A stretch of 64,000 nt of DNA, taken from positions 962,451 to 1,026,450 of the forward strand of contig NZ_QRBF01000001.1 of assembly GCF_003363265.1 (NCBI RefSeq), written 5' to 3'. Positions 9,823 to 18,407 of this stretch are shown in pieces. Numbering within the stretch: the stretch's first letter is position 1; the number at the start of each line of letters is the position of its first letter. Source of the DNA: Dyella psychrodurans. GTDB taxonomy: Bacteria; Pseudomonadota; Gammaproteobacteria; Xanthomonadales; Rhodanobacteraceae. Under the pieces are notes generated by a model. That model was not told the origin of the DNA, did no database searches, and saw only the letters and a list, made by a program, of their open reading frames with translations. Both the position numbers and the translations under genes were made by a program.

Positions 9823-11171
9823 CAACCGGCGACTCCCAGCGCTCGCAACATGCCGCGAGCCTTGGCGCGCGTTTCTTCCAGTTCTTTCGACGCAATCGAA
9901 TCGGCAACGATGCCTGCGCCGGCGCGGAGACTTGCGCGGTTGCCCTGCAGTGTCAATGTGCGAATGAGGATGTTCAGGTCGAGGTCGCCATTGCGATCGA
10001 GGTAGCCCAGCGCACCGGTGTATGCGCCGCGCGGAGCATCTTCGAGCGCGGCGATGATCTCCATGCAACGCACCTTGGGGCAACCCGTGATCGTGCCGCC
10101 CGGAAAAGTGGCTGCGATGACCTGGCCTGGCGTCACGCCATCGCGCAAGCGTCCGCGCACATTCGAGACGATGTGATGCACGTGCGCGTAACTCTCGACG
10201 ACCATCAACTCGTTTACCTCGACCGTGCCCGGACGACAGACTCGGCCAAGGTCGTTGCGCTCGAGATCGATCAGCATGACGTGCTCGGCGCGCTCCTTGG
10301 GATGTGCGCTGAGTTCCCGGATGCGCGCAAGATCGTCGTCCCCCGCTACGCGTGGCCGTGTACCCGCAATCGGGCGGGTTTGTGCCATGCCGCGTCGCAC
10401 TTCGACCAGCCGTTCGGGTGAAGAGCTGACGATGGCCCAATCGTTCTGCTGCAGCAATCCCGCAAACGGTGCCGGGTTGGCCCGACGCAACGCCGCGTAG
10501 AGACTTGCGGCCGAAGGCGCTTCGGCGAAGCGCGCACGCCAGGCGCGGGAGAGATTGGCCTGAAACACATCGCCTGCGTGCAAATGTTCGTGGACGCGTG
10601 CCACGCCATCGAGAAACAAAGATGGTTCGTCTTCCTCGATGGCCTCAGGCGCCGCAAGCGACGGGATGACCGGCTCGGCGCCCAGATCGGCCTGCATCGC
10701 ATCCAGCAGCGCCGCTTGATCCGCTTCGGCGACGAGTACGGTTCGATCGTGCAGGTGATCGACAATGATCGCCGCCGGACAGCGCACTGCCAGCGCCATG
10801 GGCAATTCGTCCGAATGACGCAGGCGCAGGGACGGTTCGATCTCCGCAGCCAGTTCATACGCCAGCAGCAGAACCCAGCCGCCGTGGAACGGCAATCCGT
10901 CATCGGCATGCCGCGGCAGACGCTCCGCCTGCCACGCAGCATCCAGCGCGTCGAGAAATCGCCCTTGGCTGATGCGTCCGTCGGCGCCGTGCACGCCGCC
11001 ATCCGCATCAAGGCTCAGCGCGCTTTGCGGAAACGCGAAAAGGATGTCGTAACGCGCGTGCGCACTCGCGCGCGTCACGCTTTCGAGCAACGCGGGATAG
11101 CGCTCTGGAAACGCAGCGGCCGGCGCGAGAAGGTCGCGCCGGCCGGCGAGTGTGCGGGTAACGCAGGTCAC
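9822..11171 (-). CDS. pabB: aminodeoxychorismate synthase component I
   Basis: Chorismate-utilising enzyme (449 residues) that aminates chorismate on the way to p-aminobenzoate. It has an N-terminal domain to about residue 170, then the chorismate-binding domain with HLHAGDVFQANLSR (195-209), TRPIAGTRPR (265-274) and the GTITGCPKVRCMEI segment. The start is GTG at 11171, overlapping the last base of fabF. Oddity: motif PIAGT has Ala269 where classical PabB has the covalent Lys of PIKGT. Anthranilate synthase has Ala there, but the fused-looking overlap with pabC argues for PabB. Confidence 0.88.
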   Translation of the reverse strand: MTCVTRTLAGRRDLLAPAAAFPERYPALLESVTRASAHARYDILFAFPQSALSLDADGGVHGADGRISQGRFLDALDAAWQAERLPRHADDGLPFHGGWVLLLAYELAAEIEPSLRLRHSDELPMALAVRCPAAIIVDHLHDRTVLVAEADQAALLDAMQADLGAEPVIPSLAAPEAIEEDEPSLFLDGVARVHEHLHAGDVFQANLSRAWRARFAEAPSAASLYAALRRANPAPFAGLLQQNDWAIVSSSPERLVEVRRGMAQTRPIAGTRPRVAGDDDLARIRELSAHPKERAEHVMLIDLERNDLGRVCRPGTVEVNELMVVESYAHVHHIVSNVRGRLRDGVTPGQVIAATFPGGTITGCPKVRCMEIIAALEDAPRGAYTGALGYLDRNGDLDLNILIRTLTLQGNRASLRAGAGIVADSIASKELEETRAKARGMLRALGVAG

Positions 11172-12409
11172 TAGATACGACGGAAGGCGAGCGTGCCGTT
11201 GGTACCGCCGAAGCCGAACGAGTTGGAGATGGCGATATCGATCTTCGCCTCGCGCGCCGTATGGGGCACGAAATCGAGATCGCAGCCTTCGCCCGGTTCA
11301 TCGAGGTTGATCGTGGGCGGCAGCACCTGATCGCGCAGGGCGAGAATGGTGAAGATGGCTTCGACGCCACCCGCGGCTCCCAGCAGATGGCCTGTCGTCG
11401 ACTTGGTGGAACTGATGGCCAGCTTGTACGCGTGATCGCCGAACACGCGCTTGGCCGCCAGCACTTCACCCAGATCGCCCAGCGGCGTCGAGGTGCCGTG
11501 TGCGTTGACGTACTGCACATCGGTCGGATTGATCCCGCCATCACGCAGCGTGTTTTCCATGCAGCGTGCTGCGCCTTCGCCGCCTTCGCTGGGGGCCGTG
11601 ATGTGATAGGCGTCGCCACTCATGCCGAAGCCGATCAGCTCGGCATAGATGCGAGCACCGCGTGCCTTGGCGTGTTCGTATTCTTCCAGCATCAGCACGC
11701 CAGCACCGTCGGAAAGCACGAAGCCGTCGCGATCCTTGTCCCAGGGACGGCTCGCCTTGTGCGGCTCGTCGTTGCGGGTCGACATCGCCTTGGCCGAGCA
11801 GAAGCCCGCCATCGCGGTACCGGTGGTTGAGAATTCGGCACCGCCGGCGATCATCGCGTCGGCATCGCCGTATTGGATCATGCGCGCGGCCAGGCCGATG
11901 TTGTGGGTGGCCGTCGTGCATGCGGTCACGCATGCGATGTTCGGGCCCTTCAGGCCAAACATGATCGACAGGTGACCCGAAACCATGTTGATGATCGAGC
12001 TGGGCACGAAGAACGGCGACACGCGGCGCGGCCCTTTTTCATGCAGCTCGATGGCTGTGTCTTCGATGGTGTTGAGGCCGCCGATGCCGGCGCCTACGGC
12101 CACGCCGATGCGCGGTGCGTTGGCTTCCGTCACTTCCAGCCCGGAATCACGCAGGGCCTGCGTGCCTGCCGCGACGCCGTAATGGATGAATGGATCCATC
12201 TTCTTGACGTCTTTGGGGGGCATCCATTGCAGGGGATCGAAGTCGCGCACCTGACCCGCAATGCGGGTGGCATACGCGGTGGCATCGAAGTGCGTCACCT
12301 CGCCGATGCCACTGACGCCTTTGAGAATGTTGTCCCAGGCGGTGGCGATGTCGTTGCCGACCGGCGAGATGATGCCCATGCCGGTCACTACCACTCGTCG
12401 TTTGCTCAT
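11171..12409 (-). CDS. fabF: beta-ketoacyl-ACP synthase II
   Basis: Elongating condensing enzyme of type II fatty acid synthesis, 412 residues. The catalytic triad is Cys164 (ACTTATHN), His304 ([11 protein letters not shown]) and His341 ([11 protein letters not shown]). The start ATG at 12409 is separated from acpP by 187 bases containing an acpP terminator, so fabF may be transcribed at least partly from its own promoter. It overlaps pabB downstream by one base. Confidence 0.96.
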   Translation of the reverse strand: MSKRRVVVTGMGIISPVGNDIATAWDNILKGVSGIGEVTHFDATAYATRIAGQVRDFDPLQWMPPKDVKKMDPFIHYGVAAGTQALRDSGLEVTEANAPRIGVAVGAGIGGLNTIEDTAIELHEKGPRRVSPFFVPSSIINMVSGHLSIMFGLKGPNIACVTACTTATHNIGLAARMIQYGDADAMIAGGAEFSTTGTAMAGFCSAKAMSTRNDEPHKASRPWDKDRDGFVLSDGAGVLMLEEYEHAKARGARIYAELIGFGMSGDAYHITAPSEGGEGAARCMENTLRDGGINPTDVQYVNAHGTSTPLGDLGEVLAAKRVFGDHAYKLAISSTKSTTGHLLGAAGGVEAIFTILALRDQVLPPTINLDEPGEGCDLDFVPHTAREAKIDIAISNSFGFGGTNGTLAFRRI

Positions 12410-12513
12410 GGATCTGTTTCCTTGCTGGTTCTGGAAGGATCAGCCGCCAGGCATCACCATCCGATGCACGTCGACTCCGCACACCATACGGGATCGGACG
12501 TTACATATTGCAG

Positions 12514-12541
12514 AAACGAAAACTGCGCCTTGATGGCGCAG
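12514..12541 (-). terminator. rho-independent terminator after acpP
   Basis: On the minus strand a perfect seven-pair stem CTGCGCC/GGCGCAG with loop ATCAA is followed by TTTTCGTTT. It lies 56 bases past the acpP stop and before fabF. It should end or thin acpP transcripts, allowing acyl carrier protein to be made in excess of the enzymes. Confidence 0.75.
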
Positions 12542-12596
12542 CTTCCGGTATCGCTACGTGGAACATGGGACGCGATGTGCGTCGCCGCCACGAGGA

Positions 12597-12836
12597 TCAT
12601 TCCTTGGTGTGGGCCCTGATGTAATCAACGGCCTGCTGCACGGTGGTGATCTTCTCGGCGTCTTCGTCGGGGATTTCGGTTTCGAATTCCTCTTCGAGCG
12701 CCATCACGAGTTCAACCGTGTCCAGCGAATCCGCGCCCAGATCGTCCACGAACGAAGCGTTCGCCGTGACCTCATCTTCCTTCACGCCCAGCTGCTCGAC
12801 GACGATTTTCTTGACGCGTTCTTCGATGGTGCTCAT
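12597..12836 (-). CDS. acpP: acyl carrier protein
   Basis: Carrier of growing acyl chains, 79 residues and very acidic. The phosphopantetheine attachment site is Ser37 in [10 protein letters not shown]. The ATG at 12836 has GGAGGT about ten bases upstream; the frame is open further upstream but that extension crosses the predicted promoter. It is flanked by its own promoter candidate and terminator, so it can be a monocistronic unit inside the fab cluster. Confidence 0.98.
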   Translation of the reverse strand: MSTIEERVKKIVVEQLGVKEDEVTANASFVDDLGADSLDTVELVMALEEEFETEIPDEDAEKITTVQQAVDYIRAHTKE

Positions 12837-12902
12837 GTTGCCTTTACCTCCCAAGGGGAAATTGTCCGTCTTGCCTGGCTTTTGGCCGGCAAAGTCTGCG
12901 GC

Positions 12903-12937
12903 ATTGTAGTGGCTAAGCCGCGAAGCCGCCAATTATA
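12903..12937 (-). promoter_or_regulatory. candidate acpP promoter
   Basis: On the minus strand TTGGCG (12927-12932) and TACAAT (12903-12908) are spaced by 18 bases, about 70 bases before the acpP start codon. A second TATAAT sits at 12932-12937 without a good partner. A GC-rich stem (13029-13048) after the fabG stop could help separate the upstream transcript, but it lacks a U-run. The 277-base gap 12837-13113 otherwise shows no gene. Confidence 0.45.
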
Positions 12938-13113
12938 TGCCAGGGAATGCAAGCCGCCACAGCCCCGCGCCGGCGCGAAGACGCCGATTGTCACCCAAAA
13001 CGGGCTCCGTGACGACTTTTTCATCTCACCCGGCCCCAACGGGCCGGGAAATTCAAACGGTGCGATGAAAGACACCGCATACGAAGAGCGAGCTTGTGCC
13101 CGTCCCGGCGTTT

Positions 13114-13854
13114 TCAAGGCATGTACATGCCGCCGTTTACGTGCAAAGTCTCACCGGTTATATAGCCGGCCGCCGGCGAAGCGAGGAAGCCGACCGCCTT
13201 GGCGATATCGGTGGCCTCACCCAGACGTCCAAGTGCGATCTGCCCCAGCAGGGCTTGTTTGGATTCTTCAGGCAGGCCCCGGGTCATGTCGGTATCGATG
13301 AAACCGGGCGCGACCACGTTGACGGTGATGCCGCGCGATCCGATCTCGCGAGCCAGCGACTTGGAGAACGCAATGATGCCCGCCTTCGCCGCGGCGTAGT
13401 TTGACTGTCCAGGGTTGCCGGTCAATCCGATCACGGAGGCGATCGAGATGATGCGTCCCTTGCGTGCCTTCATCATCCCGCGCATGACGCCCTTCGACAG
13501 GCGATAGACGGAGGTGAGATTGGTATCGAGGATGGCCTGCCAATCCTCATCACGCATGCGCATCAGCAACTGGTCGCGCGTGATGCCTGCGTTATTGACC
13601 AGGATCGACACATTGCCGAATTGCTTGGCGATCTCGTCGATCAGGGCATCGACGGCAGCAGGATCGGTGACATTGAGGACGCGACCATGACCACCATGCG
13701 CCGCGAGGCGTTCGCCGATGGCTGCCGCGCCGGATTCGCTGGTTGCGGTGCCGATGACGGTGGCGCCCATGGCGGCGAGTTCATCGGCAATGGCAGCGCC
13801 GATACCGCGGCTGGCGCCGGTCACCAGCGCGACTTCACCTTGCAGTGTGCTCAT
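13114..13854 (-). CDS. fabG: 3-oxoacyl-ACP reductase
   Basis: NADPH-dependent short-chain reductase for the first reduction of fatty acid elongation, 246 residues. The cofactor loop GASRGIG is at 13-19, NNAG at 87-90, and the catalytic Ser140, Tyr153 and Lys157 are in place. The C-terminal GETLHVNGGMYMP is typical of FabG. It lies 39 bases after fabD in the same direction. Confidence 0.96.
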   Translation of the reverse strand: MSTLQGEVALVTGASRGIGAAIADELAAMGATVIGTATSESGAAAIGERLAAHGGHGRVLNVTDPAAVDALIDEIAKQFGNVSILVNNAGITRDQLLMRMRDEDWQAILDTNLTSVYRLSKGVMRGMMKARKGRIISIASVIGLTGNPGQSNYAAAKAGIIAFSKSLAREIGSRGITVNVVAPGFIDTDMTRGLPEESKQALLGQIALGRLGEATDIAKAVGFLASPAAGYITGETLHVNGGMYMP

Positions 13855-13893
13855 TCTTCGATTTCCTTCAATGAAGCGAGATTCGAAACGTAT

Positions 13894-14835
13894 TCAAGCC
13901 CATTCGCTACGCGCAGCATCCAGATCGGCGGGCGTGCCGATGGCACGCGCCTCGACGCTCTTGTCGATACGCTTGATCAAGCCGGCCAGCACTTTGCCCG
14001 GGCCGCATTCGGCCGCGCGCGTCGCGCCGCCGGCAACCAGCGTTTGCACGCATTGCGTCCAGCGCACCGGCAGATACAGCTGGCGCTGCAAGGCACCGCG
14101 GATATCGTCGAGCGATGCATAGGCGCGCGCCTCGGCATTTTGCACCACCGGAATGACCGGCAACTGCCACGCGATGGACGCCATGCGCTCGCCGAGCTTG
14201 TCGGCTGCTTCGCGCATCAGCGCGCAATGCGACGGTACGGAAACAGCAAGCTTCACGGCCTTCTTTACGCCCAATTCGGCGAGCCTGGCCAAGGCGCGAT
14301 CCACCGCCTCGGCATGACCGGCGATCACCAGCTGACCGGGCGAATTGAAATTGGCCGGCGCTACAACTTGCCCCTGCGCGACTTCTGCACAGACGGCGGC
14401 AATCTGCTCATCGTCGCCACCGAGAATCGCCGCCATGGCACCGACACCCGCGGGCACGGCCGCCTGCATGAGACGACCGCGCTCAGCCACCAGAGCTGCC
14501 GCATCATGCAGCGACAAAGCATCGGCGCACACCAGCGCGCTGTATTCGCCAAGGCTGTGTCCCGACAACTGTGCCGGCTTCGCGCCGCCGAGCTTTTGCC
14601 ACACGCGCCATACGGCAACGCTTGCCGCAAGCAAAGCGGGCTGCGTGTTTTCAGTGCGGTTGAGCTGATCTTCCGGCCCCTGCTGGCTCAATGCCCACAG
14701 ATCGACGCCGGCGCCTTGCGAGGCCTCATCAAACGTCGCCTTCACATCGCCATGGGCGGCAGCCAGTTCGGCCAGCATGCCAACCGATTGCGAGCCCTGA
14801 CCTGGAAAAACGAAAGCTAGCGAAGCGGAACTCAT
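13894..14835 (-). CDS. fabD: malonyl-CoA:ACP transacylase
   Basis: Loads malonate onto acyl carrier protein. It has 313 residues. The FVFPGQGSQ motif follows the start directly and the nucleophile is Ser94 in GHSLGEYSA. I use the ATG at 14835; a GTG six codons upstream (14853) is possible, but the family usually starts just before LAFVFPGQG. A 118-base gap separates it from the NTF2-like gene upstream. Confidence 0.95.
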   Translation of the reverse strand: MSSASLAFVFPGQGSQSVGMLAELAAAHGDVKATFDEASQGAGVDLWALSQQGPEDQLNRTENTQPALLAASVAVWRVWQKLGGAKPAQLSGHSLGEYSALVCADALSLHDAAALVAERGRLMQAAVPAGVGAMAAILGGDDEQIAAVCAEVAQGQVVAPANFNSPGQLVIAGHAEAVDRALARLAELGVKKAVKLAVSVPSHCALMREAADKLGERMASIAWQLPVIPVVQNAEARAYASLDDIRGALQRQLYLPVRWTQCVQTLVAGGATRAAECGPGKVLAGLIKRIDKSVEARAIGTPADLDAARSEWA

Positions 14836-14953
14836 GGAAAGTCGATTTCCCACTGGGTGAAAAACGCAATGGTGCCAGCATCGACGCGCATACGCAGCCG
14901 TATTCGTAAATCGTCCTTCCGAGGCCGCTCAACCTGCTGAAAGGACTTGGCGA

Positions 14954-15325
14954 CTACGCAGCGTCGAGCGTCCTGGCACCGAACACGAACGATGCCGTAA
15001 CGATCTTGCCGGCCCGCACCTCATACATGCAGACCAGCTCGATCCGTCCAAGCCCTTCGGGAAACGTGCGCGATACGTACTCGTGATCGATCATCATCTC
15101 GCCCATCGCGACGCGCTTGAGCAACCTTGCGTGCAAGTTGGGCTCCGCGAAGCGCGACTCGGCCCGTGCACGAATTTCAGCGTGCCCGGAAGCAAGCAGC
15201 GTGGCGGGATGCTCGAATTGCCGCGCGTCCGGAGCATACGTGCTCACCCACGCATCGAGATCATGCGCGTTGTAAGCGTCCAGTTGACGCTGGACAACCT
15301 GCTCGGGCGTGTCGACATCGCACAT
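14954..15325 (-). CDS. nuclear transport factor 2-like / SnoaL-type protein
   Basis: A 123-residue cone-shaped fold protein of the NTF2/SnoaL superfamily. It begins with a helix (VVQRQLDAYNAHDLDAWVSTYAPDA) followed by the beta sheet region, ending KIVTASFVFGARTL. Members include cyclases, isomerases and non-enzymes, so the function cannot be given. It is 17 bases after fabH and ahead of fabD, inside the fatty acid cluster, on the same strand and probably co-transcribed with fabH. That position is not part of the standard fab order. Confidence 0.8.
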   Translation of the reverse strand: MCDVDTPEQVVQRQLDAYNAHDLDAWVSTYAPDARQFEHPATLLASGHAEIRARAESRFAEPNLHARLLKRVAMGEMMIDHEYVSRTFPEGLGRIELVCMYEVRAGKIVTASFVFGARTLDAA

Positions 15326-15342
15326 GGGCGAACGACAGCGAC

Positions 15343-16317
15343 TCAGTAACGCAGCAGCGCCGATGCCCAGGTAAATCCGCCGCCGAAGGCTTCCAGCAGC
15401 AGATTCTGGCCACGTTTCACCTTGCCCGAACGCACGGCGCTATCCAGCGCCAGCGGCACGGAGCCCGACGATGTGTTGGCATGCTTGTCGACGGTCACGA
15501 TCACCTGCTCCATCGGCATGTTCAGGCGCTTGGCCGTCGCTTCGATGATGCGCAGGTTGGCCTGGTGCGGGATCAGCCAATCCAGCTGCGATGCTTCCAT
15601 GCCTGCGGCGGCGAGCGTCTCCTCGACGAGCGAGTCGAGTGTCTTCACGGCCACCTTGAACACTTCACGGCCGGACATGCGAATGCGCACGCCGTGGTTG
15701 GGCTCGTCCTTGAAGCCGACGGAAACGCCGACCGGGTTGTACAGCAGTTCCTTGTGGCCGCCATCGGCATGCAGACACGTGGCATAGATGCCTGGCTCGC
15801 TGGAAGCTTCCAATACCACGGCACCCGCGCCGTCGCCGAACAACACGCAGGTTTCGCGCTCGGTCCAGTCGACCATGCGGGTCAGCGTTTCAGCGCCGAT
15901 CACCAGCACTTTTTTCGACTGGCCGCTGCGAATGAATTTGTCCGCAATGCCTAGTGCGTAGACGAAACCGGAACACGCCGCATTGACGTCGAATGCGGGA
16001 CAACCGTTGGCGCCGAGACGATGCTGAACCAGGCAGGCTGTCGACGGAAAAATGATGTCGGGCGTGGTGGTGCCCAGAACGATCAGGTCGATCTCGGAAG
16101 CCTTCACGCCGGCCGCATCAAGCGCACGCTGCGCAGCCAGCGTGGAAAGGTCGCCCGTGGTCTCGCCTTCCGCCGCGACGTGGCGCTGGCGAATGCCGGT
16201 GCGGGCGTGGATCCATTCGTCGCTGGTGTCGACGAATTTTTCGAGATCGGCGTTGGTCAGAATGCGCTCGGGCAGCGCACTGCCGGTGCCCAGGATGCGG
16301 GAGTAGAACTGTGCCAT
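15343..16317 (-). CDS. fabH: beta-ketoacyl-ACP synthase III
   Basis: Initiates fatty acid synthesis by condensing acetyl-CoA (or another starter) with malonyl-ACP, 324 residues. The catalytic triad is Cys115 (NAACSGFVYAL), His251 (IPHQANLRI) and Asn281 (HANTSSGS). The start ATG at 16317 is 164 bases downstream of rpmF, where plsX is often found; no plsX is present. The stop precedes the NTF2-like gene by 17 bases. Confidence 0.96.
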   Translation of the reverse strand: MAQFYSRILGTGSALPERILTNADLEKFVDTSDEWIHARTGIRQRHVAAEGETTGDLSTLAAQRALDAAGVKASEIDLIVLGTTTPDIIFPSTACLVQHRLGANGCPAFDVNAACSGFVYALGIADKFIRSGQSKKVLVIGAETLTRMVDWTERETCVLFGDGAGAVVLEASSEPGIYATCLHADGGHKELLYNPVGVSVGFKDEPNHGVRIRMSGREVFKVAVKTLDSLVEETLAAAGMEASQLDWLIPHQANLRIIEATAKRLNMPMEQVIVTVDKHANTSSGSVPLALDSAVRSGKVKRGQNLLLEAFGGGFTWASALLRY

Positions 16318-16410
16318 TGAGTATCCATCGACAAGCGGAAAGTGCTACGCGCCATCCGCCTTGCGGGTGACCGGGCACGCTGGAACCGCAACGTTACGTT
16401 GCCGGAAGCC

Positions 16411-16440
16411 AGAACGCAAAGCGGCGCGTCACCGCGCCGC
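16411..16440 (-). terminator. strong hairpin after rpmF, probable terminator
   Basis: A perfect eight-pair GC stem (16421-16428 with 16433-16440, loop of four) is followed on the minus strand by the U-richer tract TTTGCGTTCT. It lies 42 bases past the rpmF stop in the 164-base gap before fabH. The weak U-run lowers confidence. The rest of the gap holds a second small hairpin and no gene remnant I recognise. Confidence 0.45.
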
Positions 16441-16481
16441 CATGCGAAACCGGATCCCGGAGCCTGAAGGCTCTCAGGGGC

Positions 16482-16676
16482 TCAGTCTTCCTCGACCACC
16501 GACACGTTGGTGTCGATCACCTTCTTGCCGCGGTAATAGCCATCGGCCGTCACGTGGTGACGACGATGCACTTCGCCGCTGGTCGGATCGGTGGCCAGCT
16601 GCACGGTGCTCAGCTTGTCGTGCGAGCGACGCATGCCGCGGGTGGACGGGGTCTTGCGGCTCTTTTGAACGGCCAT
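16482..16676 (-). CDS. rpmF: 50S ribosomal protein L32
   Basis: Small ribosomal protein, 64 residues, starting [20 protein letters not shown], the standard L32 opening. The zinc-type cysteines found in some L32 versions are absent; this is the Cys-minus form. It follows yceD by 20 bases, the usual yceD-rpmF pair. Confidence 0.97.
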   Translation of the reverse strand: MAVQKSRKTPSTRGMRRSHDKLSTVQLATDPTSGEVHRRHHVTADGYYRGKKVIDTNVSVVEED

Positions 16677-16696
16677 GGTGGTTCTCCAGCTCTAAA

Positions 16697-17215
16697 TCAG
16701 TTCTTTTTGAGTTCGCGCAACACCGCGAACGGGTTATCGGAACGCTCTTGGGCGGGAACTTCTTCCGCCGGCGGGCGTGTGACTTCTTCGGGCAGTTCGC
16801 TGTCCGGATTGACCGGCACCAGCGGCAGCGCCAACAGCAATTCGTCCTCGATCACATCGATCGGGTTCAGCTTGTCGTCCTCGGCGACCAGCAGTGGCTC
16901 GCATCCTGCCGGCAACGCGGATTCCTCGCGCTCGGAACGGATCAGACCCAACCGACTATCCACCGTGACCGGCATGACGAACGGTTCGAGCGTGCGCTGG
17001 CAGACCAGCCACAAAGGCGCCTGAACACGAACGTCGACGTATGCCGTGCCGTACTCGTCCCGACCGAAATCGAGCTCATACGTGGCCAAACCTGCATCAT
17101 CCGCCAGCACTTCGCAGAGGCGAGGCATTGCGGCGATGGGCAGTGACCCCTGAAACGAACGCCGCGCCGAAACCATGCGCCAAGCGTCCACGGACTCTGG
17201 CAGTGTCGCGGACAT
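16697..17215 (-). CDS. yceD: YceD family (DUF177) protein, 23S rRNA accumulation protein
   Basis: A 172-residue DUF177 protein; in E. coli the family member is needed for normal 23S rRNA accumulation. The ATG at 17215 gives the conserved opening SVDAWRMVSARR, and a sigma70 promoter ends only nine bases upstream, so the message would be nearly leaderless. The longer open frame upstream passes through that promoter and is not used. It carries an acidic segment near residues 105-140. It is co-transcribed with rpmF. Confidence 0.88.
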   Translation of the reverse strand: MSATLPESVDAWRMVSARRSFQGSLPIAAMPRLCEVLADDAGLATYELDFGRDEYGTAYVDVRVQAPLWLVCQRTLEPFVMPVTVDSRLGLIRSEREESALPAGCEPLLVAEDDKLNPIDVIEDELLLALPLVPVNPDSELPEEVTRPPAEEVPAQERSDNPFAVLRELKKN

Positions 17216-17224
17216 AACCGGGAA

Positions 17225-17253
17225 ATAGTAAGTTTTCAGGGAGTTGAAGTCAA
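17225..17253 (-). promoter_or_regulatory. yceD-rpmF sigma70 promoter
   Basis: TTGACT (17248-17253) and TACTAT (17225-17230) on the minus strand with an exact 17-base spacer. Transcription would begin around 17217-17219, two to four bases before the yceD ATG. Three inverted repeats lie upstream: 17252-17264, overlapping the -35 box, 17272-17291 and 17313-17327. The rest of the divergent gap to 17373 shows nothing else. Confidence 0.7.
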
Positions 17254-17373
17254 CCGGACCGGTTTTACGCCGACGGGGAGCAAACCCCGTCACGCCACCC
17301 GCCATCCGGCTTTGCCTGAATCAGGCACATACGGCAGACTGCGGCCATATTCCTGCCTGAGCCGCCCCTCCAC

Positions 17374-17826
17374 GTGAACATCTACCTGACGCTCGGCGTG
17401 GCTGTCGTGGTCATTCTAGTGGCTGCGGCACTGACTGGCATCGTCCTGTCTCGCCGACTTGCCAGACGATCCGCCAGCCTTCGCCGCATTATGGACGTGG
17501 CCGACCAGCTGGAAGCCGATCTGAAGTCCTGCCGGGCCCGCCTGCAGCAGGCCCATGCGGTCATGTCGCTCAACCCGGACCTGCCCGCGGCAAGCGAGCA
17601 GGAAGCCTCCCATGCGGTCGACGCCGGGCTGCGTGCCCTGCTGTTGCAACGCATCTGGATCCGCGACCGCGCCCCAACTGCCAGTCAAAGCGAACTGGAC
17701 GCCGCCATCCAGTCCATGGATCAGACCCGCGAAAAACTGCTGCCCCTGCTCCAGGCCCTGGGGCAAGCCCAGAGTGAACTGGACAGCGCCATGCGGGAAC
17801 ACATCAGGCAGGATTCCTCGTCGTGA
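17374..17826 (+). CDS. small membrane-anchored coiled-coil protein, unknown function
   Basis: A 150-residue protein I do not recognise. Residues 6-26 form one hydrophobic helix followed by RRLARR, so an N-in/C-out or C-cytoplasmic anchor is likely. The rest is helical with heptad-like stretches (about 35-60 and 105-145) and no cysteine motif or catalytic signature. The start is GTG at 17374. Its stop overlaps the Maf gene start (GTGA), so the two are translationally coupled. Codon use resembles the neighbours, supporting a real gene. Confidence 0.7.
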   Translation: MNIYLTLGVAVVVILVAAALTGIVLSRRLARRSASLRRIMDVADQLEADLKSCRARLQQAHAVMSLNPDLPAASEQEASHAVDAGLRALLLQRIWIRDRAPTASQSELDAAIQSMDQTREKLLPLLQALGQAQSELDSAMREHIRQDSSS

Positions 17827-18407
17827 CGACACCCTCCCTGGTGCTCGGCTCCACCTCCCGCTATCGGGCCGAGCTATTACGTCGCCTCGGCCTGAATTTC
17901 GAATCCAAAGCACCAGGAACCGAGGAAGAGGTGATCGCCGGGGAAACGCCGGCCGCGCGAGCGATGCGCCTAGCCATCACCAAGGCCACCGATGCAGGAA
18001 AAGGTCTTGGCGATGCGCTGGTGATCGGATCCGACCAAGTCGCCGAACTGGATGGCGTGCTGCTGGAAAAACCCGGCACGATTGAACGCGCGCATGCACA
18101 GCTGGCTGCATGCTCCGGTCGCTCGGTACGTTTTCATACCGCGCTATGCGTACTGGACACCCGCCGTGGCCAGCGCCACACGCATCTTGACCTGACGCAG
18201 GTTCATTTCCGAACGCTCCACGCAACGGAAATCAGCCGCTATATCGAGCGCGAGCAACCGCTCGACTGTGCCGGCAGCTTCAAATGCGAGGGTCTGGGTA
18301 TCAGCCTGTTCGATCGCATCGAGAACAGTGATCCCACCGCGCTGATCGGTCTTCCGCTTATTGCGTTGGCTCGACTGCTGCGCGATGCCGGGATGGAGAT
18401 TCCGTAA
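17823..18407 (+). CDS. Maf/YceF family nucleotide pyrophosphatase
   Basis: Maf-type house-cleaning pyrophosphatase of 194 residues; the YceF branch hydrolyses 7-methyl-GTP. It opens with LVLGSTSRYRAELLRRLGL, the family substrate loop, and has GSDQ at 69-72 (the conserved metal/base Asp71) and the conserved IEREQPLDCAGSFKCEGLG region around 142-160. The start is GTG at 17823, overlapping the previous stop by four bases. In many proteobacteria it sits near yceD-rpmF, as here but divergent. Confidence 0.9.
   Translation: MTTPSLVLGSTSRYRAELLRRLGLNFESKAPGTEEEVIAGETPAARAMRLAITKATDAGKGLGDALVIGSDQVAELDGVLLEKPGTIERAHAQLAACSGRSVRFHTALCVLDTRRGQRHTHLDLTQVHFRTLHATEISRYIEREQPLDCAGSFKCEGLGISLFDRIENSDPTALIGLPLIALARLLRDAGMEIP

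Noticed and set aside
9822-11171. Reading pabB as anthranilate synthase trpE because of PIAGT
   Set aside because: It overlaps pabC and sits in the folate-type cluster without trpG, so PabB is the better call; the odd residue is reported as a finding.
13029-13048. GC-rich stem after fabG as a terminator
   Set aside because: It has eight pairs but no U-run on the minus strand, so it is only mentioned with the acpP promoter.
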